This document shows, in pieces, positions 56,591 through 64,000 of a stretch of DNA of 64,000 bases (position 1 is the stretch's first letter; every line of letters begins with the position of its first letter). The position numbers and the translations under genes are program-made. This DNA is from Medicago truncatula. Lineage: Eukaryota; Streptophyta; Magnoliopsida; Fabales; Fabaceae. The notes beneath the pieces are model-generated. The model was not told the DNA's origin. It worked only from the letters and a program-made list of their open reading frames with translations, and did not search any database. The stretch is taken from the NCBI RefSeq assembly GCF_003473485.1, contig NC_053046.1:40757832-40821831 (forward strand), read 5' to 3'.

Positions 56591-57737
56591 TAATTAATAA
56601 GGGTTGGTCATATAGTTTTTGCTCTGTTATATATTTTGTAGGAATGGTCAAGTTAGATATTAGCAATTTCAAATATAGCATGATAATGACGTCGTCGTGA
56701 CATAAATTTTGTAGACTTTATATGTATTATTTTGGTCCAAGGGAAAAGAAGTTTCTTTCCAGACTTGACCACGAGAGTCGGTCTTTTTTCTAAACTTTTT
56801 TTTATTTTAGGGGATTTCTAAACTTTTTTATAAACAAAGAAAATTAAGAGAAAATGACACGTTCAAATTAAATATATGAAATGTGCATATAGACCCTTGT
56901 AGTAATTCCTCCGATTTTGGAGTTATTTAGCATATTCTCTTCACATTGTTGCTTTTTCCGCCATTTCACTGTCATAGCCAAGAATATGAACCAAAAACTT
57001 CACAAGATTCTCTCCTAGAGCCAAGTCAAGCTTCAAATCCCACTATCCACTAACATATAATAAAAGATAACATTTCTCTTATAACCCTAAAAAATAATTA
57101 ATTCACAATGCAATCTGAGCGTAAAAAAATTTACATTGAACCGTTATATTATGATAATGTATAACTTTAATTTTAACTATTAATATTTTTCTAACAAAAA
57201 TAAGAGCCTATAATATCAAAAAAAGAATCACACATATGATTAGTTGTAAATTGTCGATATTACACGATGTTTTGCACTAACAATGTATGACAATTAAACT
57301 ATTTGATATATTTACCAAAAGTTTAATTAAGAGTAAGACCCAACCCTAATCTCATTTTTTTTAATAAACCCTATTCTCATTTTTGTTAGGTGTAGTATTC
57401 AACATTCAATCATTTCATATTATATCTTTTTTATATTGAATTATTCTTAAGTGAATTTACATTTTAGATTAATTTTTATTTATGGTATCAATACCATAAA
57501 AAATTAATATCATTTTTTTAAAGCACAAATGTCCATATCTCTCTATCGGTATTGATTATTTAACATGAAACAGAATTGGTATGCATGAGGTTTGTTGATA
57601 AGTCACAATTAACTCCAAAACTGAATTAATTGTATAGGACCATTTCAAACAAAAATCACAAGTTTCTGAAATTTCATTTTTCTTTTTGTTTGTGGCTTTC
57701 TTTTGTAGATAATAATAGTCAATCTTCATTTTTTTTT

Positions 57738-57830
57738 TGTCGAGTGGTATAGTGGTTAAGACTCACACATTTTAAATGTGGAGAACTGGAAAATTTAAGT
57801 TTAAATCCCGACCGTCCTGCATAAAATTGT
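57738..57830 (+). mobile_element. tRNA-derived SINE-like element
   Basis: Box-A-like GTATAGTGGTTAAGACTC near 57747 and box-B-like AAGTTTAAATCCCGACC near 57796-57812, with ACACATTTTAAATGTGG as an anticodon-arm-like hairpin between. No complete cloverleaf. The head of a short retroposon is the likeliest explanation. Confidence 0.5.
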
Positions 57831-58517
57831 TTGAGGTTCCATCTCCATCTTTTTTTGTTAACCCACCGTAATTAGGATTACAAAATAATAGTTATCTTTC
57901 ATTTTTTATGATTAGAAAATTCATTCTTTTACTAAAATTAGTAGGGATCGGACTTTTTTTGGTCAATATAAGAAAACCTTTCTTGGTCTAGAATTTTTTT
58001 AATAGATAATTTTTTTCGGTATTTATTGTTGATTGAATTTGATTATGGCCAAAACCAATTATGTATGACTGGTCTGTTCCATCCATATATGCATGGAATA
58101 GTCAAAGTCGTGCCCACTCTAGTAGACTTTTTCCTTTGGTGTGTTTCCATAAAGCAAATTAACATGAATTCAAAAATTATTGTCATTGCCATTTCACCTT
58201 CCATGATTAATAATATTCAACGTTTGTCCTTTGGTGGCCTTGTGGGGGCCCCTAAAAAGTCTATATGTATATATTTCATTAGGTCAGAAACTTGTAAGCT
58301 TTTGAACTCTTTTTTTCTAAGATGCATACATCTCATAATGGACATATTTGACTTAATTCCAACGCCCAATTTTCAACTTAATTGATCAGAAAATTATATA
58401 TTGTGACTCATACAATATTTTTTTTATATAAATGCATATATATTGATAAGAGGAAAGTTATTTGCATGCTATAAGAAGTTTTCAAGAGTTTGTTGTGGCA
58501 CTCTAGGATTGACAAAT

Positions 58518-61500
58518 ATGGAGGTGGCAAAATTAGATAACTTTGATGACAAGAAAGAAGATGAAGTTGTGCTTCCTGGGTTTAGATTCCACCCAACAGA
58601 TGACGAGCTTGTCGGATTTTATCTACGGCGAAAAGTGGAGAAGAAGCCTCTTCGAATTGAACTCATCAAAGAGATTGACATATACAAATATGATCCATGG
58701 GATCTACCAAGTAAGATTTCATTTTCCTCTCATAATATATGTTATTGAAACTTATATATATATATATACACACTATTTCAGCTGCTTTATGGTGCATCAG
58801 TTATAGTAATTGTTAGATTAATTTTATCTCTCTAAATCTAATAGATCTTACAATTGTTGCGCAATAAAGCAGTTATAGATGATCTAAACACCGCATAAAA
58901 CTCGTCATAATTGTACTCGGTTCCTCTCACACCGTATAGTGGTGCAGCAAAAAAAAAAAATATGTGTGAAAAGGTGTTATCACATGCAGTGGTATATCGA
59001 ATTGTTGTTCAATAATAGGTAAATTATCTAAATTTTTCTGTTAAAAAAATGTGAAAATCTAAATTATTATATCAAATTGTACACAAAAATATCAATTAAA
59101 ACATATATATGCATGTTTACATTATAATATGGATCTATAGCTAGGTGCAACTATCTCCATTTTAATTATAATATAATATATGGTTTCTGATCTCAATTGC
59201 CTTCTTTGTTCTTGAATTTACATATATGCTTGTGACATTAAATATGAAGAAGCTAGTACTGTGGGGGAGAAGGAATGCTATTTCTTTTGTTTAAGAGGAA
59301 GAAAATATAGGAACAGCATAAGGCCTAATAGAGTGACAGGATCTGGATTTTGGAAAGCTACGGGGATTGATAAACCTATATATTGTGTTAAAGAATCACA
59401 TGAATGCATTGGACTCAAGAAATCATTGGTTTATTACCGTGGAAGTGCAGGGAAAGGCACCAAAACTGATTGGATGATGCATGAATTTCGTCTACCACCT
59501 AAAGGAAAAACTAGCAATAATCAAGTTCTTAACCATACCAATGATGTTCAAGAAGCTGTAAGTCATTTATTGTATTTGCATTTTTATCAAAACTTTCATT
59601 ATTTTTGTGTTTATATTAAGGGGTGTTTGAACTTCACTTATCATATAAGAATTTATTAGCCAACAATGTGACTCGATAACGAGTCCCTTAAGCATGTGTT
59701 CATTGGTTTGATACTTAAACGGTATGTTAAAATATTATATATTGGAAGAGAATAACATCTTGAACAGTTTTTATGTAGTTCGAATGATTAATCTCTGACT
59801 TTTTAAATGTGGATATCTTGAACTATCAAAAGTATATGAGTTTTTTTTTTTAAAGAAAAGTACGTAAGTTTATTGTATAAATTGTTTTGGATATTGATGA
59901 GAAAATGAGAATAAATTGTTTAAAAAAACTTATGAAAATATCTGGCGGAGCTTATGATAATCAATTCAAAACATTGCCTAAAAAAAACAATTCAAAACAA
60001 TTAATTGACGAAGAATATATTTTGTATATGTCATAAGATAAGTCCAAATGACTTTTAATACTAATCTTGCAAAATATATATTGGCTTAAACTCTTTTTTT
60101 GAGGGGAATGGCTTAAATTTTTTATTTTGTCCGAAAATAGATGAGATTTATAAAACGTGAAAGCAAAAGCAACTTTTTTGTGAATAATAAAAAGCAAACC
60201 CGTCTAGAATCGTATGTAAAGACAAACTAGAGAGAAAATATTCAAAGTAATGACGATTACAACATTAATGCTGAGATTTGGGGTTAGAAACTCGTTCATA
60301 TTTAAGATAAACCTATTAAGATGTGTATTATTCTACAGTCAGAAGCACGTTTAATAAACTTCATAAAATATATAAAAAAAATAAAGCGTAAAATATATAA
60401 TTTATAAAATATTAAGGCATACAAAACCAAATTTTACTTGGTCAAAAAAAAATATATCAATTTTTACTTATTCACATTGGGTCTCTAACAACATGGATTG
60501 ATTTACATCACGTTACTAAAAAATTACTACTTTTATAATTAAAATAATGACTTGGACGTTATCAAAATCTTTTAGGATACATCATACATGACATGCACAT
60601 AGATAAAATAAAGAGTTCCGCGGGCTAAGCTCCATTTACTTCATTAGGGTTTGGATGTAAGACATGTGGCAAAAAAAATCTAACGGTTGAGATTTTAAAT
60701 TAAAAAACAAATATTTGTTTAATAAAAATACATAATAATAACAAACAAATCATGTTCTCTTCTTCTCTCATATCGCAACAACCTTTTATTGTTTTTTAAT
60801 TTAAAATCTCAACCGTTACATATTTTTTTGCCGCATATCTTACATCCAAACCCTAAATGAGTATATGAAGCTTAGCCTAAATAGAGCATACCGAACTCCA
60901 AAATTAAGGATCTAGAAACTTTGACATTTGCACTAAATCAGTTCACATTTTCTATGAGGCCTTGTGCCAAAAAACAAATTTGCTTTGAGGCCTTTGTGGT
61001 TCTTAATATAAGTGTTCAATAAATAAAATTGCTTTTTAGAGCCTAATTCTCATAGATTATACTTTAGCATTAAGATGAGAAGTTGTTTTTAGTTGCTACT
61101 AGAAAAATATGATTTTAATGAACTTAATTAATATATGGAAGAGAAAATTTAAATTGTGGTTTTTAATATTATAAATAAATCCAAAATATAATTTTACATA
61201 AAAATCTCTAGAAATTATTTTATTTATTAATCACTTTCATTGAGCCTTTACTCTTCCCTTTGGCATATATTCACTTTGTGCAACAAATTAAAGTCAAGTC
61301 AGTTTGACCTAGCTGGTACTTTACTTTATTAGCAAGCAACCTTTGAAAAGTGTGTTTTTGTTTTTAACATACTGTATGGAATTTACATTGCAGGAAGTGT
61401 GGACACTATGCAGAATATTCAAACGAATTCCATCATACAAAAAATACACACCAAATGTGAAAAAAGACTCGGAAGCAGCAGCATTCACTATTAACTCTTC

Positions 61501-61828
61501 AAGTTCCAAAACATGCAGCTTAGATTCAGACAACACCAAACCACAATACTTGACTTTCACAAACTCACAACATGTTGTTCAACAGAATCATGAAACCAAA
61601 CCATTCATTAATGGACATGTTGTTGACCAAAGATTTAACAACTCATTTCTAAATCAATTAGGCAATGCAGCACAAGTTCCAACAACAACCTTGTCTCACT
61701 CAAGTTTTTGGAATGATCAAAATGTTTTGGATGATGCATTTGCAAATGAGAATTGGGATGATCTTAGATCTATTGTTCAGTTTACCTTTGATCCATCAAA
61801 GGTTTATGATTGTAAAGATTTTAATTAG
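58518..61828 (+). CDS. NAC transcription factor, JUNGBRUNNEN1/NAC042-like
   Basis: Three exons, 58518-58710, 59250-59557 and 61394-61828, with canonical junctions (CCAA/GTAAG; TGAAG/AAGCT; GCT/GTAAG; TGCAG/GAAGTG); 311 residues. The NAC domain covers about 17-178. Subdomain A is [18 protein letters not shown], then [62 protein letters not shown] and W.MHEFRLP, closing with [11 protein letters not shown]. This wording is closest to the Arabidopsis JUB1/ANAC042 group, which regulates stress, longevity and, in some plants, phytoalexin genes. The C-terminal 130 residues are Asn/Ser/Gln-rich and would be the activation region. It acts in the nucleus as a dimer on DNA. Intron 2 is long (1.8 kb) and contains a perfect foldback MITE. 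Confidence 0.92.
60622..60878. mobile_element. Foldback MITE in NAC intron 2
   Basis: About 257 bp with arms of roughly 85 bp. GGCTAAGCTCCATTTACTTC, TAGGGTTTGGATGTAAGACA and ACGGTTGAGATTTTAAATTA on the left are mirrored on the right (GTTACATATT, ATATCTTACATCCAAACCCT, ATGAAGCTTAGCC). No coding capacity. Confidence 0.85.
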
Positions 61829-62334
61829 ATTTAACTTAAGATCATCATATACTATAGCTACTTTAAACTACTACTATTAATTACTACTAGTACATAAAAC
61901 AATTTTCCGGTCCCACCTACTCCTTTATTGGGCACCAGTGAAGAAGTTTCATCCACCATTATATACGAGTTTAACTAATATGCATTGTTGATGTAAATAA
62001 GTTTTACACGTGTATCCAATCACATTTTACTATGTAGATATAAGTAATATTGATGCAGTTCATAGAAATGGTATTATGTGACAAAAAAAGATTATTTGAC
62101 GGCTTGTGGGATTCGCAATGGCCTTATTCAAATTGAGGGCATACTATTTCTTCGTAGAGATAAATTGAGAGCCAGTATTCGCATAAACACACATTACCAA
62201 CATTTGTCTTTGTTTACTAAATACTCATAACATTTTTCCTGTTTTTTTATTTCAAATCTTCCTACTTCATTTCATTCTCATATTGCGGCGGAGGCTTGCT
62301 TAATATGTAATCTTAACTGTTTGATACACAATCG
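61829..62334. other. Convergent 3' flanks of NAC and HPPD pseudogene
   Basis: About 500 bp between the NAC stop and the end of the HPPD relic. No gene was recognised. Confidence 0.45.
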
Positions 62335-63879
62335 TCATGCGGTTCTTCTAGTTTCCAATGTCTTTTCATATTCTAAAATGGATTTGAAAAGTTCTGAGAC
62401 GTTGCCTTTCCCAAATTCCCCCCATCCTCCCTTTTGGTACTCCTTCCCTTCCTCATCCTTGAGCATACATCCAACTCTCTGAATTATCTCTAGAAATATG
62501 GTTGGCCTGCACATTTTACACAAGTAGCAAATCAACACCAACAATATTAAACAAAAGTACTAAAACACACAATACACTATCAATTTGATAATTTAGGCTC
62601 CGTTTGGAAGCGTAGGGAGGGGAGAGAAGGGATTTGGGAAGAAAAACAAGAGGCATTTTAACTACTATTTCAAATTTATTAGCCAATTGAATCAAACCAC
62701 TTGATTATAGTCTAAGTGGATCTGTTATTAATGAAATCAAGACTAATAGTAAATAAAATAACAATAAAATGGTATGTATGTGATATGATGTGAATATGAT
62801 TCAAAAAGATCATTACATACCTATCACCAATAGGCTTAGTAAAAATCTGAAGCAAAGTACCCTGATCATCTCTATCAACCAAAATCCCAAAGCTCTTCAC
62901 ACTCCTTAATCTGTTCATCATTCAAAACATCCCCAACACGATTTATCAAATTCCTATAATAAGTAACAGGAGGAGAAGGCATAAACTCAAAACCACCAAC
63001 ACCACTTTTCTTTCTCATTTCTCTCAATGTCTTGAATATATCCTCCGACATCAACGCCACATGTTGTAACCCTGCACCTTCGCTGTGTTCCAAATAAGTT
63101 TCTATCGGACTCATCCTTTTCGTCCCGTAAACCGCTCTCACTCGTACCAACGTCTTCTGATATAAACTCAGCAAACTCGTGAAAACCGGTGAATTGTTTG
63201 ATGTACTTCAACGCCGGTGAAAGCTCTGGTACGTTTCCGACGGCATGGTCTAGTCGTCGGATTCCGAAGTCTACTGATAAGTTAGATGAACAGGTTCGAA
63301 ACCAGGGAGGAACAACAGGTTTTGGTTCTGGTTCGGGTTGTTGTAACTGATGTAGCGTAAAACGACATCACCGAAGAGACGGACTTCGGAGAGTTTGACG
63401 CGGTTGTTAAGGACGACAGCAGGAGACGATGGTACAGCACCGTGGTTTACGCTTGTGGTGAAGGCGAGTTCTGCGTTGTCAACCTCGACAGCAACGGCGC
63501 GGACTGAGAGGCCGTGAGAGGCAGAGAAGGCAAAGCAGGCAGGGGCAGAGAAGGAGGGAATGGAGGCCGTTGGGGAAGGTGAGGAGAGTGAAATAGAAGG
63601 GGAGTAAGCTGCGGAGAAAAGGAGATTGAGGTCGCCGGAGCGGAGGAGGTAGGAAGCATGAGTTAGGATTCCAGTGGAGAGGTCGGATTTAGCAACGATT
63701 GGCATTCCGAGTCCGTGAGAGAATCGGCGTGCGGTGTTTGTTGCGTCAGTGCACCAGAACTCGACGTGGTGAAAGCGTTTGAATTTGAATAAGTCTGATT
63801 TTGGGTTGGCTCAGACGAAGTTTTTAAATCCAACTAACTTGAACCCGGTTTGGGTTCGGGTTTCTGTTTGATTGCCCAT
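62335..63879 (-). pseudogene. 4-hydroxyphenylpyruvate dioxygenase (HPPD) pseudogene
   Basis: Minus strand: exon 1 equivalent 63879-62821, intron 62820-62507 with GT/AG ends, exon 2 equivalent 62506-62335 ending TRRTA and a stop. HPPD converts 4-hydroxyphenylpyruvate to homogentisate, the entry to tocopherol and plastoquinone synthesis. Recognised blocks: GFKLVGFKNFV, RFHHVEFWCTDATNTARRFS, GLGMPIVAKSDLSTG, HASYLLRSGDL, RRLDHAVGNVPEL, QFTGFHEFAEF, EGAGLQHVALM, LVDRDDQGTLLQIFTKP and PTIFLEIIQRVGCM. Lesions: TGA in place of Arg after KNFV; a frame change just before FGIRRLDH; a deletion after SES removing about 20 codons and the frame; and an extra T in GAAGAGCTTTGGG, changing the frame before LVDRDD. 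The intron is kept, so it arose by DNA duplication, not retroposition. Confidence 0.9.
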
Positions 63880-64000
63880 GGGATGCCGTAAGCAGGTTTT
63901 TGTGACTGCGGTTAGTTTGGTGTGTGTTTGTTGGAGTATTGTTGCTATTTTGAGGTTGTTGTTGTTACTGTGGTGACTTTAAATAGATCTAACAAAGATA

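Larger units (their letters stand above)
54870..58517. other. AT-rich intergenic region upstream of the NAC gene
   Basis: 3.6 kb with no supported gene. The only recognisable items are a Stowaway-like MITE (56312-56590) and a SINE-like head (about 57740-57830). The ORF at 58026-58385 has no family resemblance and lies in the likely NAC promoter. Confidence 0.45.

Noticed and set aside
57738-57830. Possible tRNA gene
   Set aside because: Boxes A and B are present but there is no matching acceptor stem or intact anticodon arm, so a SINE head is more likely. The same reasoning was applied at 18640 and 36125.
58026-58385. 119-residue ORF upstream of the NAC gene
   Set aside because: No family resemblance, AT-rich composition, and position in the promoter region of the NAC gene.
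1-64000. CRISPR arrays, bacterial operons, plastid or mitochondrial insertions
   Set aside because: No regularly spaced short repeats and no organelle gene recognised. Gene structure is nuclear plant type throughout.

Overview
This is a plant nuclear genomic window: AT-rich, intron-containing genes, many small foldback transposons, tRNA-derived SINEs and LTR/LINE remnants. Gene families (TIR-NBS-LRR, JASON, phi GST, NAC, HPPD, BAHD) and repeat style (for example GGCGAG-type palindromes inside a solo LTR) point to a legume, most likely Medicago or a close relative. The species is inferred from repeat and protein style, not from any search.

Layout, left to right. 1-2.5 kb: a foldback element, then an intronless F-box gene. 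3.2-8.5 kb (minus strand): remains of two TIR-NBS-LRR (TNL) genes. A short TIR fragment (copy D) is separated by a degenerate plant-mobile-domain remnant from a long TNL pseudogene (copy C). Copy C carries frameshifts, an internal deletion and a solo copia-type LTR with a clean 5-bp target-site duplication. 9.4-10.5 kb: a copy of a small transmembrane acidic protein gene. 12-13.5 kb: a two-exon BAHD acyltransferase. 14-16.6 kb: a set of foldback elements nested inside one another. 17.4-18.1 kb: a nearly identical 392-bp tandem duplication. 19.9-23.3 kb: a seven-exon JASON-like gene. 26.4-27.3 and 36.8-38.1 kb: two phi-class glutathione S-transferase paralogs, separated by transposon-rich DNA that includes a long-TIR element, a hAT MITE with an 8-bp TSD and a roughly 2-kb solo LTR. 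39.7-40.4 kb: the 3' end of a LINE. 40.4-54.6 kb (plus strand): acidic-protein gene A, intact TNL A, acidic-protein gene B, and TNL fragment B. 58.5-61.8 kb: a NAC gene resembling JUNGBRUNNEN1/NAC042. 62.3-63.9 kb (minus): a 4-hydroxyphenylpyruvate dioxygenase (HPPD) pseudogene with several independent lesions.

The organising theme is a duplicated module made of a small acidic transmembrane protein gene followed by a TNL immune-receptor gene. It occurs as an inverted copy on the left (C, dead) and as a tandem pair on the right (A intact, B truncated). The intact TNL A is predicted at about 1650 residues. After the usual TIR, NB-ARC, LRR and post-LRR (C-JID-like) domains it has about 570 extra residues with a repeated helical unit and a Cys-rich, aromatic C-terminus. 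This extension, and its constant companion gene, are the most promising candidates for something undescribed.
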